DNA of 64,000 bases from Gillisia sp. CAL575 (GTDB lineage Bacteria > Bacteroidota > Bacteroidia > Flavobacteriales > Flavobacteriaceae). Each line of letters begins with the position of its first letter. Within the stretch, counting starts at the first letter, position 1. The position numbers and the translations under genes are program-made. The stretch is taken from positions 1 to 64,000 of the forward strand of contig NZ_APHJ01000024.1 of the NCBI RefSeq assembly GCF_000403785.1, written 5' to 3'. Below the pieces are notes generated by a model. That model had not been told where the DNA came from. It saw nothing but the letters and a program-made list of their open reading frames with translations, and searched no databases. This document shows, in pieces, positions 51,352-60,713 of this stretch.

Positions 51352-52194
51352 TTGAAAAAAATAAACTTCGATAAAGATCATGCTGCCTGGAGAGTAAAGC
51401 TTTATCATATAATTTATGGTGCAGATACTCGTCTAGGAAAGCTGTTTGATATTGTTCTTCTGGTTCTTATTGTATTAAGTATTATCCTGGTAATGCTGGA
51501 AAGTGTAGCCAGTTACAATATTAAATATCACGATCAATTTTATATTGCAGAATGGATAATAACCGTCTTCTTTAGTATCGAGTATATTCTAAGGATCATC
51601 ACCATAAATAAACCTAAGAATTATATTTTCAGTTTTTACGGAGTTGTAGATTTACTTTCTACTATCCCTTCTTATATTATCTTTTTTGTGGGTGGAAGCA
51701 ATATGTTTTTGGCGGTTCGCGCATTGCGTTTACTTAGAGTATTTAGAATCCTTAAGGTCACTAGATACATTGGAGAATCCCAAAAATTAATAAGTGCCTT
51801 AAAAAATAGTAGAGCTAAGATCAGCATCTTCCTTTTCGCGGTATTAATAATTTGTATAATTACAGGTACCTTAATGTATTTAGTAGAAGGCCCAGAAAAT
51901 GGGTTTACAAATATTCCTTTAAGTATTTACTGGGCTATAGTTACTCTTACCACCGTTGGCTTTGGAGATATTCATCCTTTAACTCCTTTAGGAAGATTTA
52001 TCGCATCGTTTATTATGATTATAGGTTATGGAGTGATCGCTGTTCCTACAGGAATTGTTGGTGCAGAAATCTCCAAGGATTTGAATAAAGCAAGTGGAGT
52101 AAGACCTTTTGAATGCACCAATTGTGGAGAAAAAGAGCATAAGATATCCTCAGAATTTTGTCATAATTGCGGTAAAAAATTAAATGAAAACTAA
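51352..52194 (+). CDS. Voltage-gated K+ channel with C-terminal zinc ribbon
   Basis: Inner-membrane ion channel, 280 residues from the TTG at 51352. Six membrane helices are visible, including the voltage-sensor S4 (120-141) with regularly spaced Arg/Lys (R123, R126, R129, R132, K135, R138). The potassium filter TTVGFGD (200-206) lies between S5 and S6. After S6 (IMIIGYGVIAVPTGIVGAEI) comes a short tail with a Cys4 zinc ribbon: Cys255/Cys258 and Cys270/Cys273 (CTNC, CHNC). Its last 11 bp overlap the miaA start, so it is translationally coupled to miaA. Confidence 0.9.
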   Translation: MKKINFDKDHAAWRVKLYHIIYGADTRLGKLFDIVLLVLIVLSIILVMLESVASYNIKYHDQFYIAEWIITVFFSIEYILRIITINKPKNYIFSFYGVVDLLSTIPSYIIFFVGGSNMFLAVRALRLLRVFRILKVTRYIGESQKLISALKNSRAKISIFLFAVLIICIITGTLMYLVEGPENGFTNIPLSIYWAIVTLTTVGFGDIHPLTPLGRFIASFIMIIGYGVIAVPTGIVGAEISKDLNKASGVRPFECTNCGEKEHKISSEFCHNCGKKLNEN

Positions 52195-53104
52195 TCTTCT
52201 TATTAGTGTTGTTGGGCCAACAGCCATTGGAAAGACTGCCTTAAGCATTAAAATTGCCAAAGCTTTTGGCACAGAGATTATTTCTGCAGACTCGAGACAG
52301 TTTTATAAAGAAATTCCTATTGGAACTGCGGCCCCAGATAAAAAGGAACTAACTGCAGCTCCTCATCATTTTATTCATAATAGATCTATTGAAGAAGATT
52401 ATTCTGTTGGAGATTATGAAAGGGAGGCTTTAGAAAAGTTAAACATTCTTTTTAAAGATTATAATGTGATGGTTTTAGTTGGCGGCAGCGGACTTTACAT
52501 TAAGAGTTTAATTGAAGGTTTGGATAATTTTCCAGAGATAGATCAAGATATTCGAGATCAGCTAAACGACAGACTTTTAAATGAAGGTCTGGAAACTTTG
52601 AAAGCGCAGTTAGAACAACTAGATCCAGAATATTATAATAAGATAGATACCAGTAATCCACATAGAGTTATTCGTGCATTAGAAGTTTGTCTAGGTTCCG
52701 GAAAAACTTTTTCCTCTTTTCTAAATCAGCCTAAACCTTCCAGAAATTTTCAAACCATTTCTATTGGTCTTACCGCCCCTAGAGAAGAAATTTATGAGCG
52801 CATCAACCGCCGAGTAGACATTATGATGGATGAAGGTTTGTTGGAGGAGGCGCAAAAATTGTATCCAAAACGCCGCTTAAATGCTTTAAATACGGTAGGT
52901 TATAAAGAATTATTCTCATTTTTTGAAGGCAGAATAGATTTAGAAAATGCTGTAGAAGAGATAAAGATGAACTCCCGCAGATATGCAAAAAGACAATTAA
53001 CATGGTTCAGAAAAAATAAAGATATTAATTGGTTTGATTATAAAACTCCTTTTTCTGAAATTGAAAATTTTATAATGTCTGAAATTCAGGAGAAATATAA
53101 GTAG
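52184..53104 (+). CDS. miaA: tRNA dimethylallyltransferase
   Basis: Adds a dimethylallyl group to N6 of A37 in tRNAs reading codons beginning with U, 306 residues. P-loop GPTAIGKT (11-18), SADSRQFYKEIPIGTAAP (34-51), GGSGLY (100-105) and the C-terminal NTVGYKELF and RRYAKRQLTWFR motifs. The start ATG sits inside the end of the channel gene (11-bp overlap). It is followed by a repeat-rich gap. The downstream gene is convergent. Confidence 0.96.
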   Translation: MKTNLLISVVGPTAIGKTALSIKIAKAFGTEIISADSRQFYKEIPIGTAAPDKKELTAAPHHFIHNRSIEEDYSVGDYEREALEKLNILFKDYNVMVLVGGSGLYIKSLIEGLDNFPEIDQDIRDQLNDRLLNEGLETLKAQLEQLDPEYYNKIDTSNPHRVIRALEVCLGSGKTFSSFLNQPKPSRNFQTISIGLTAPREEIYERINRRVDIMMDEGLLEEAQKLYPKRRLNALNTVGYKELFSFFEGRIDLENAVEEIKMNSRRYAKRQLTWFRKNKDINWFDYKTPFSEIENFIMSEIQEKYK

Positions 53105-53436
53105 GTAAATATTGTTCAAAAAATATTTAATTGAAATTTCACGTCTATCTGTTTTATTCCCCATCACTTCACTCTGAACTTGATTCAGGGTCTTTTCCGT
53201 ACTATTTGAGACACTGAAAAAGTTCAGCATGACGGCATTCCGAATCGTCACCCTAAACTTGTCTCAGGGTCTTCTCACGAATTAGCAAGATACTGAAACA
53301 TGCAGTCACTAGGTTTTATAAGCGACAAACGTATCTTATTGTCATCTCGACTTTAGGATAGAGCACTATTCAAAATGATTTGCTTCATTGAGATTCTTCA
53401 GTCCACTATGTTTCCTTCAGAATGACATTATCAGAA
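53105..53436. repeat. Gap filled with REP-like repeats
   Basis: 332 bp between convergent miaA and the giant surface protein gene without a gene. Units: 53171-53235 (ACTCTGAACTTGATTCAGGG ... CTGAAAAAGTTCAGCATGAC), 53247-53300 (GTCACCCTAAACTTGTCTCA ... ATACTGAAACATG) and 53341-53427 (GTCATCTCGAC ... CTTCAGAATGACA). The units are imperfect inverted repeats related to those at 44.8 kb and probably act as transcript ends. Confidence 0.7.
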
Positions 53437-56400
53437 TCAATCTATTATCACTCTTAAAATATCCATTCCTTCTGAAGTAAATAATTTAAGAACATAAACG
53501 GCACTTTGTACTCCAGTAAGATCCATGCTATATATTTGGTCTCCTTCAGAAAAATCTTTAAAAAGGATCATTCTTCCTCGGAAATCAAAAACTTCTACTC
53601 GCTGAATTGTTACTCCTGCGGGCGCAGCAAACTGAAACGGTCCGGAAGTAGGGTTTGGATAAATAAAAATATATTCTACATCTGGTTCCGGGTTAATATT
53701 ACAATCTCCAGTAACAGTAACAATCGCTGATGCGCTAGTAGAATTACCGCTAGCATCTGTTGCCGTGAAACTCACTATATTATCCCCAATCTCTTTACAT
53801 CCAAAATTGAGCTTACTCAAGCTAAAACTTAATTCTCCACAATTATCTGTAGTTCCATCGTTTAACATCTCTGGAGTGATGCTTACAGATCCAAATTCAT
53901 TTAGTGCTACACTAATGTTCTTCAAATTAATTATAGGTGCAGATACATCCTTAACTAAAACGATTACTTCACAACTGCCATTAATCTCATCATTGGAGTA
54001 AGTAAGAGTAATTCTATTTTCTCCGAGATCATCGCATGTGAAATTCTCTTTATCTATAGAAAACTGAAGATCTTCAGGTCGCGCTGTAAATAAACTCGTT
54101 GCATTTAAAGTAGCAAAACCATTTTCATCCAATTCCAGATTAACCGACTCCTTACACACTACGGTAGAATCTGTCATAGTGGTTACAATAATTGTTACTG
54201 TAGCTACATTAGAATCTTCAAAACCATCCTTAGCTATATAGGTAAAAGTATCTACCCCAGAAAATCCAGGATTTGGAATATAATCGAAAGAGCCATTCGA
54301 ATTAAATACCAAGTCTCCATTTATAGTTGAGTTTTGAATAACTGCCGTAAGTTCCCTCCCCGCTGGACTAGTATCATCTCCTAAAACTCCTGGAGCTGAA
54401 ATTGACAAAATCATATCGACCTCCGAAGAATAAGTGTCATCATTTGCTATTGGAGCCGTATTAGGAAAAGAAGTGTCGTTTACTATGATTGTAACAGTTG
54501 CAATATTGGAATTACCAATGCTATCATTTGCCACATACGTAAAAGTATCTTCTCCCGTAAATCCATTATTTGGAGTATAGATGAAAGAACCATCTGAATT
54601 TAAAGTCAGTGTTCCACTGGAAGGTTGACTTTGTATTACTGCTGTTAGTGCATCGTTATCTGCATCGGTATCATTTCCTAAAACCCCAGGAGTACCAATT
54701 GATAAGCTTGTATCTTGATCTAAAGAATATGTGTTATCTAGAGCAACTGGAGGAGTATTCGCAGTATTATCTTCAGTTAAGACCACATTAAATATACAAG
54801 TTGCTGAATTGCCTGTAACATCCTCTATTCGTACCATTACTTCTGTGGTTTCAAAAATCACAGTTCCCACATCTGGAATTTGTTCAATTTTCGTGACAGC
54901 GCAATTATCGGAAGCTTGAGCCTGTAATGAATAATTTGGCAAGGAAAATCCGTATTCGGGATTAAATATTTCATTTTGATCTCCAGGACAAATAACAACA
55001 GGAGGTATGGAATCTTTTGCCTCTAGTTCTATTTCGCAAATATCTATTTGATCTTCAAATTTCGCAGTAATGGTAAGGCGATGGGAACCATTTATTCGAA
55101 ATCCGGGAGTAATATTTTGTGTAATAACAGCTCCTTCTATATTGGTACTTATGGTAGATGCAATATCTGGGATAAGGTAGCTACAATTTGAATCCACCTC
55201 AAAAGTTTGCTCTCCAGGGCAATTTGTTATTTGCAACTCGGTACTTTTAAAGAACTTAATATTGAAATTACAGGTAAAAAAGTTATTGTTTTCATCACCT
55301 ACTCTGAAAGATGCATTCATATCTTCAGTAACCACTGTACCTACCTCTGGGGTTTGAAAATAATTGAGAGTGCTACTGCAATTATCTGAACTGGAATACA
55401 AAGTTGAAAAATCCGGTACTGTATAGGTTTTATCTGTAGTATATTCTACCAATATTTCGCTAGGGCAAGTTATTTTTGGGGGAATACTATCTCTTAAATC
55501 AAGTATAAAATCACATTCGCCAACAATGTCTCCTCCAATCCCATCATAAACTTTAATGTTTACAGATAACGTATTTCCGTTTCTGGTTTCTGTTTGATCG
55601 AAGTATGGATCATTCTCAAAATTCTCAAAATTACTGAGTATGTTGGAATATTCTGGAACTTCAAAACTACAGTTTTCATCTAAAGATAAAACTGTGGTTT
55701 GATTTGGATCTGGACAATCAAAAGTTGGAGATGGAGTTTCCTCATTCTCAGTTATAGTAATATCAAAACTACATGTAAAAGTATTATCTGAAGCATCAGC
55801 CACCATAAAAGTATTGGTAGTAGTTCCAATTGGAAATTCACTTCCTGAAACCAAACCATTAGTCTGCGTAATTGTAGATCCAGCGCAATTATCGCCAAAT
55901 GTTGGAGCTGTATACGTAATAACTTTACCACTCTCTCCGAAAGCAACAGTTTCAGAAATATCATTCGGACATGAAATCGTTGGATTTTCGTTATCTATTA
56001 CCGTAATTGTAAAACTACATTCATCTGTCAACCCGGCTCCGTCGGTAGCTCTAAAACTTATAATAGTTTCTCCAACAGGAAATAAATCTCCAGAATTTAA
56101 ACCAGTATTATCTATTCTAGTAATTGTTGGTGGGATTCCAGAATTATCGGTAGCTGTAGTATTTGCAAAAGTTACTACCGCTCCACATTGTCCCGAATCT
56201 GTATTTTTTGAAATATTAGTTGGACAACTAATTACAGGAGGTTCTATATCAGTGTTTTCAGTTATAGTAACATCAAAATTACAGGTAAATGTATTATCTG
56301 AGGCATCTCTAACTTCAAAAGTATTGGTGGTAATCCCAATTGGAAATTCACTTCCAGAAGCTAAACCTCCTGTTCGTACAATTGTAGCATTAGCACAATT

Positions 56401-58158
56401 ATCATCGAATATTGGAGCATCGTAATCAATCACTTTTTTAGTCTCGCCAAAAGCAACAGTTGAAGTAATAGGTACTGGACATGAAATAGTGGGATTTTCA
56501 TTATCGGTGATAGTGATTGTAAAACTACATTCTTCTGAAGTGTTATCAGATGAATCTGTGGCTTCAAAACTCAATATAGTTGTTCCCACAGGGAAAACAT
56601 CTCCAGAATTCAAATTGATATTGTCTGTTCTAACAATAGTAATGTCTTCTCCAGAATTATCGGTAGCTGTAGCATTTGCAAATGTTACTACCGCTCCACA
56701 TTGTCCCGAATCTGTATTTCTAACAATATTAGCTGGACAAGTTATTGTTGGATTTTCTGTATCTGTAGTATTATCTGCTGGTAAAACAGTAATAATAAAA
56801 GTGCATGTAGATTTATTTCCACAAAGATCTGTAGCAGTGAACTCTATATTTGAATCTCCTACTGGAAATTGACTTCCCGAAGTAAGGCCGACGGTTTGTA
56901 ATATAGTTACACTATTTACATCAGTAGCTGTTGCATTCTGAAAAGTTACTACCGCAAAATTATCACCCTCAATAGCTTTTACCTCAATACTATCCTGACA
57001 TGAAATTATAGGTTCAGCACTATCAAAAGATGGAGTTCTTTGATATATTTCCAAGTGAAACTCTAATTTATTTGGAAAAAAGGTGTGAGTAAAAAAATTA
57101 TCAATATGCGTTCCAAAAATCTTTGAGTTATTGATATAAAATTTATCACAACTATTAAAGGATAAATCTACTGGAAAGTCAATATTGGATTTAAAATCAT
57201 ATTTAAACTTTTCATTAGGATCATACACTTTAATTTTAAAAACATCATCGTCATCTCCGTCATATATATCATGTGAAAGTTTTAATAAATCTCCCAAATT
57301 AAAATTGGTTGATAAACTAATAAATTTTTCAAAATCAACTCTTCCATCATAATCAATAACATAAATAAAATCAAAATTATCAACGATAACACTACCAGGA
57401 GATTTAATACCAGGCAATTCTCCTATTAAGTTAAGATTATCATCAAATATATTTACAGAAGGCCTAGCATTTCCAGCATGACTAACATAAATAGTTTTAT
57501 CTGAACTCACAGCTATTCTATAAGGTAATCTAACATTGTTATTAATGCTCTTTAAAACACCTGTTTTTTTATCTACAATTCTAATTCTACTTGATGGCGT
57601 CCTTTCAGGCCCTTGTTTTCCATCATTATACTCGGCTATATAAATATTTTCTGTATCCACATCAATACCCATTGGCCGGAAATATGAGGTTAGAATCGAG
57701 CGTTTATAAATACCATTACTATCATACACTTTAACTTGTCCATTATCCTCAAAACTTTCACCGCCTGCCAAAAAATCAGCAATATATATAGAACCTTCAT
57801 CATCTATAGCAATATCAAGAGGGCTATTTAAATCCGTTATAAAACTGGAATTTATAGTTGAACCAACGGAATTACGCTTTTGGACACCATTACCAAAAGT
57901 TAGGGTATATACATTACCTTGAAGATCTGTAGCAATCGCAACAGTAATATCATCGCTATTTAAGGAAGTGACAGATACAGTAGGTAATTTAAAATCTTTT
58001 TTCCAATCTAACAAAGGTGTGACACTAACCTGCCCCACCACACTCAACGTAGAAAAAAACATAAAAAACAACACGCAAAAAAACATCATGGAATTCTTAG
58101 CAAGGCGATTGCCTTGCATATTTTGAACCCATAAAATGTTAGCGTAGTTATGTTTCAT
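53437..58158 (-). CDS. Giant HYR-repeat surface protein with T9SS C-terminal domain
   Basis: Secreted cell-surface protein of 1573 residues, likely an adhesin. A long signal segment lies within 1-43 (MFFCVLFFMFFSTLSVVG; starts at 58158 or 58119 both fit). Residues about 60-370 are an NHL-like propeller: SPLDIAIDDEGSIYIADF, RPMGIDVDTENIYIAEY, LPYRIAVSSDKTIYVSHAG. Multiple HYR domains follow (about 380-1110), then two cadherin/VCBS-like domains (NTPPVALDNTYSLDQD and NTAPIANDDTYSSEVD), and the last 75 residues form a type A T9SS sorting domain (YIFIYPNPTSGPFQFAAP to the C-terminus). Two HYR pairs are almost identical (see repeat). Family and export route are clear; ligand is unknown. Confidence 0.93.
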   Translation of the reverse strand: MKHNYANILWVQNMQGNRLAKNSMMFFCVLFFMFFSTLSVVGQVSVTPLLDWKKDFKLPTVSVTSLNSDDITVAIATDLQGNVYTLTFGNGVQKRNSVGSTINSSFITDLNSPLDIAIDDEGSIYIADFLAGGESFEDNGQVKVYDSNGIYKRSILTSYFRPMGIDVDTENIYIAEYNDGKQGPERTPSSRIRIVDKKTGVLKSINNNVRLPYRIAVSSDKTIYVSHAGNARPSVNIFDDNLNLIGELPGIKSPGSVIVDNFDFIYVIDYDGRVDFEKFISLSTNFNLGDLLKLSHDIYDGDDDDVFKIKVYDPNEKFKYDFKSNIDFPVDLSFNSCDKFYINNSKIFGTHIDNFFTHTFFPNKLEFHLEIYQRTPSFDSAEPIISCQDSIEVKAIEGDNFAVVTFQNATATDVNSVTILQTVGLTSGSQFPVGDSNIEFTATDLCGNKSTCTFIITVLPADNTTDTENPTITCPANIVRNTDSGQCGAVVTFANATATDNSGEDITIVRTDNINLNSGDVFPVGTTILSFEATDSSDNTSEECSFTITITDNENPTISCPVPITSTVAFGETKKVIDYDAPIFDDNCANATIVRTGGLASGSEFPIGITTNTFEVRDASDNTFTCNFDVTITENTDIEPPVISCPTNISKNTDSGQCGAVVTFANTTATDNSGIPPTITRIDNTGLNSGDLFPVGETIISFRATDGAGLTDECSFTITVIDNENPTISCPNDISETVAFGESGKVITYTAPTFGDNCAGSTITQTNGLVSGSEFPIGTTTNTFMVADASDNTFTCSFDITITENEETPSPTFDCPDPNQTTVLSLDENCSFEVPEYSNILSNFENFENDPYFDQTETRNGNTLSVNIKVYDGIGGDIVGECDFILDLRDSIPPKITCPSEILVEYTTDKTYTVPDFSTLYSSSDNCSSTLNYFQTPEVGTVVTEDMNASFRVGDENNNFFTCNFNIKFFKSTELQITNCPGEQTFEVDSNCSYLIPDIASTISTNIEGAVITQNITPGFRINGSHRLTITAKFEDQIDICEIELEAKDSIPPVVICPGDQNEIFNPEYGFSLPNYSLQAQASDNCAVTKIEQIPDVGTVIFETTEVMVRIEDVTGNSATCIFNVVLTEDNTANTPPVALDNTYSLDQDTSLSIGTPGVLGNDTDADNDALTAVIQSQPSSGTLTLNSDGSFIYTPNNGFTGEDTFTYVANDSIGNSNIATVTIIVNDTSFPNTAPIANDDTYSSEVDMILSISAPGVLGDDTSPAGRELTAVIQNSTINGDLVFNSNGSFDYIPNPGFSGVDTFTYIAKDGFEDSNVATVTIIVTTMTDSTVVCKESVNLELDENGFATLNATSLFTARPEDLQFSIDKENFTCDDLGENRITLTYSNDEINGSCEVIVLVKDVSAPIINLKNISVALNEFGSVSITPEMLNDGTTDNCGELSFSLSKLNFGCKEIGDNIVSFTATDASGNSTSASAIVTVTGDCNINPEPDVEYIFIYPNPTSGPFQFAAPAGVTIQRVEVFDFRGRMILFKDFSEGDQIYSMDLTGVQSAVYVLKLFTSEGMDILRVIID
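55714..56739 (-). repeat. Tandem duplication of a 513-bp HYR-HYR unit
   Basis: Two adjacent 171-residue units, about 56739-56227 and 56226-55714, start CPANIVRNTDSGQCGAVVTF and CPTNISKNTDSGQCGAVVTF and run through ITITENT. A 36-base DNA block (from GTTACTACCGCTCCACATTG onward) is repeated almost exactly at about 56171 and 56684, offset 513 bp. The high DNA identity indicates a recent duplication, prone to copy-number change. Confidence 0.85.
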
Positions 58159-58234
58159 ATCTAGTGCTTGGGAAATACAAATATAATGTTGATTCCCGTA
58201 AAATATTGTGCCTAATGCTTAACATTATAATACA

Positions 58235-58342
58235 AAAGGACTGTATAAAAGTTGCAATGGCATTATAGACGCATTAAATTCCAAGAAATACTTCTCAAAA
58301 TTCACACCCCAATATGCCCTACCACTTTTATACAGTCCCTTT
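58235..58342. repeat. About 108-bp element with 18-bp inverted ends
   Basis: AAAGGACTGTATAAAAGT (58235-58252) and its inverse (58324-58342, one extra base) flank 71 bp. The inner GTTGCAATGGCAT and ATATGCCCTACCAC can partly extend the pairing. It could be a MITE-like insertion or a long terminator hairpin after the response-regulator operon region. I saw no target-site duplication. Confidence 0.55.
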
Positions 58343-58364
58343 AAGAAACTGAAATTCCTTCTAT

Positions 58365-59084
58365 TTAGGCTTCGCCCTCTTTATTCTTAACTACCAGTCT
58401 AAATCCTTCCCCGTGAATGTTTAAAATCTCAACATTCTCGTCTACTTTTAGATACTTACGCAGTTTGGCGATATACACATCCATACTTCTAGATGTAAAG
58501 TAGTTATCGTCTCTCCATATCTTGGTAAGCGCCAATTCTCTCGGCATAAGATCATTTTCATGTAATGCCAACAATCTTAATAATTCGTTCTCTTTTGGAG
58601 ATAATTTTATAGGCTCTTTGTCTTTGTAAGTCAAGAATCTTAACTTAGAGTTCAAGTGTAAGCCACCAATCTGGAATTCAAATTGTTTACTATCTGCAAC
58701 GCTATCTGTAGCTTTACGCTGCATAATAGCTTTAATTTTCATTAGAAGAACTTCACTATCAAAAGGTTTGTTTAAGTAATCATCTGCTCCTACTTTGTAT
58801 CCTTTTAATACATCTTCCTTCATTGCTTTTGCAGTTAGAAAAATAATTGGCACATCTTCATTTTTGTCCCTAATTTCTTTTGCAAGAGTAAAGCCGTCTT
58901 TATACGGCATCATTACATCTAGGATACAAAGATCGAAATCGTCTTTCTTAAACTTTTCAAAACCTTCCATTCCATTTTTAGCATGAGTCACCTCATAGTC
59001 GTTCATTGCTAAATAATCTTTTAGCACAGTTCCAAAATTTGGATCATCCTCAACTAATAAAATTTTCTTGTTTTCAGTTTCCAT
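58365..59084 (-). CDS. OmpR-family response regulator (RprY-like)
   Basis: Response regulator of 239 residues. Receiver domain (residues 6-120) with acidic pocket Asp13/Asp14, phosphoacceptor Asp56 in DLCILDVMMP, Thr near position 84 (FLTAKA) and Lys107 (NKPFD). C-terminal winged-helix DNA-binding domain (about 140-232) with LSPKENELLRLLALH and YFTSRSMDVYIAKLRKYL. It begins 3 bp after the histidine kinase stop, so the pair form one two-component system resembling RprX/RprY of Bacteroides. Targets are unknown. Confidence 0.93.
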   Translation of the reverse strand: METENKKILLVEDDPNFGTVLKDYLAMNDYEVTHAKNGMEGFEKFKKDDFDLCILDVMMPYKDGFTLAKEIRDKNEDVPIIFLTAKAMKEDVLKGYKVGADDYLNKPFDSEVLLMKIKAIMQRKATDSVADSKQFEFQIGGLHLNSKLRFLTYKDKEPIKLSPKENELLRLLALHENDLMPRELALTKIWRDDNYFTSRSMDVYIAKLRKYLKVDENVEILNIHGEGFRLVVKNKEGEA

Positions 59085-59087
59085 ATA

Positions 59088-60647
59088 TTATGTTATTAAT
59101 GGTAATTTAATTATAAATGTACTTCCTCTTCCACGTTCACTCTCCACATGAATGGTAGCGTGATGGTCGTCGAGGATTCTTTTTACATATGCAAGACCCA
59201 AACCATGACCTTTTACATTATGTATATCTCCGGTATGTTCCCGGTAAAATTTCTCGAATATTTTCTTCTGAACTGCTTTACTCATTCCAGAACCTTGATC
59301 TCTGATCTTCAAAATTATGGAATTTCTAACGTTTTCTGTATAAATATCAATTTTAGGTTCCTCAATAGAGTATTTTATAGCATTATCTAAGATATTTACG
59401 ATCACATTTGTTAAATGATCTTCATTTCCTAAAACTGAAGATTTCAGTGCTCCAAAATGATTTTTAATATAACCGTTCCTGTCCTCAACTATCAATTCTA
59501 CATGCGTTAACGCATCTTCTACTAGATCATGAAGCTGTAATCGCTCCTTTTTAAGATCTAACTCATTCTTCTCTAACTTAGAGATCTGCAGAACATTTTC
59601 AACCTGTGCGTGCATTCTCTTATTTTCTTCTCTAATCATTTGCAGATATCTCGTGACCTTACTTTGATCACCTGAAACCTTTGGATTCTTAATTGCATCT
59701 AGCGCTAAATTGATGGTAGCTATAGGAGTTTTAAACTCATGCGTCATATTATTTATAAAATCCGTCTTGATCTGCGAGATCTGTCTTTGCTTAATTAATT
59801 GTGACAAAGCACTAGAGTAAGCGATCACAATAATGAGAGTAAATATTATGGATAAAGCAGCCATAAGAATTACTGAAGAAAGCACAACCTCTTTCTTCTC
59901 AGTAAAATTAACCAGAAGCTGATAATTACTCTTTCCCGAAATATCTAGAAATAATGGAACCGAATAAATTCCAGGGGAATCGATTACAAAATTGTCTGAA
60001 TGAACTTTGGTGGCGAGTGAATTGGCATAAACTCCATATTCAAAAGCCGATTTTAAATTATAATTCTTTAATTCTTCTTTTATCGTTGCTTCCAGCTCTG
60101 GCTTAGATAGCCTTTTATGAATTGGAATTTTAGAAGTAAATTCAGAAATATAGGCACTTAACATGTCTTTTTCTACCTCTTCCATTCTCATTAAGCGATC
60201 CAAACGTTCCTCGGGAGATATAATTCCAGAAACCTGATCTTTATTCAAAAAATCGTTTACCCTATTATTTATAATTGAAGCAAGTTCTATACTATCTGAA
60301 GTAGAGACCAAAAAATCTGAAGACTCTTTATGATTATCTTCTAATGACTTATTGTAATCGCTATTTGAATCCTGTCCAAACTCATTTAAACCGAAATATT
60401 TTTCAAGATTTACACTATTCAATTTTAGAGAAGTGCTATCTTCAAAATCAAAATTAAACCAAAATGCTTCTAACTCCTTGTTTTGAAGATCTTTGGAAAC
60501 ATTTATAAGAACTTGTTTAGCATTATAAGAAAACTGCTCTTCCTTATCATCTACAGTACTTTTTATCCAATATCCTTGTACGAAAATTATCCCAATGAGC
60601 GATAAGCTCATCAGTATAACGAGGAGGAAGAATAATCGTTTATTCAT
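59088..60647 (-). CDS. Sensor histidine kinase (RprX-like)
   Basis: Membrane sensor kinase of 519 residues. Two membrane segments (about 5-28 and 252-276) enclose a large periplasmic sensor of about 225 residues that I do not recognise. The dimerisation/H-box follows (FINNMTHEFKTPIATINLAL, phosphoacceptor His303), then the HATPase with N box NVIVNILDNAIKYS, G1 RDQGSGM and G2 KGHGLGLAYVKRI. It is cotranscribed with the response regulator. A -7 box 4 bp before its start suggests a leaderless transcript. Confidence 0.93.
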   Translation of the reverse strand: MNKRLFFLLVILMSLSLIGIIFVQGYWIKSTVDDKEEQFSYNAKQVLINVSKDLQNKELEAFWFNFDFEDSTSLKLNSVNLEKYFGLNEFGQDSNSDYNKSLEDNHKESSDFLVSTSDSIELASIINNRVNDFLNKDQVSGIISPEERLDRLMRMEEVEKDMLSAYISEFTSKIPIHKRLSKPELEATIKEELKNYNLKSAFEYGVYANSLATKVHSDNFVIDSPGIYSVPLFLDISGKSNYQLLVNFTEKKEVVLSSVILMAALSIIFTLIIVIAYSSALSQLIKQRQISQIKTDFINNMTHEFKTPIATINLALDAIKNPKVSGDQSKVTRYLQMIREENKRMHAQVENVLQISKLEKNELDLKKERLQLHDLVEDALTHVELIVEDRNGYIKNHFGALKSSVLGNEDHLTNVIVNILDNAIKYSIEEPKIDIYTENVRNSIILKIRDQGSGMSKAVQKKIFEKFYREHTGDIHNVKGHGLGLAYVKRILDDHHATIHVESERGRGSTFIIKLPLIT

Positions 60648-60651
60648 GCCT

Positions 60652-60659
60652 CAAAAATA
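60652..60659 (-). promoter_or_regulatory. -7 promoter box for the histidine kinase operon
   Basis: Minus strand TATTTTTG, a full TAnnTTTG match, ending 4 bp before the ATG at 60647; the transcript would begin at the start codon. Confidence 0.6.
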
Positions 60660-60713
60660 AGATTTTAACATTTAGAGGCTCACCAGTTTAACCAAACGTT
60701 AACAAAACAGTGG

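Noticed and set aside
55814-56425. 203-codon plus-strand open frame across the HYR repeats
   Set aside because: It is antisense to repeated HYR coding DNA, its apparent internal repeats mirror the real repeats, and no family is recognisable.
55714-56739. CRISPR-like or tandem DNA array
   Set aside because: The repetition is in coding frame with a 513-bp period and follows HYR protein domains; there are no short repeats with unique spacers anywhere in the window.
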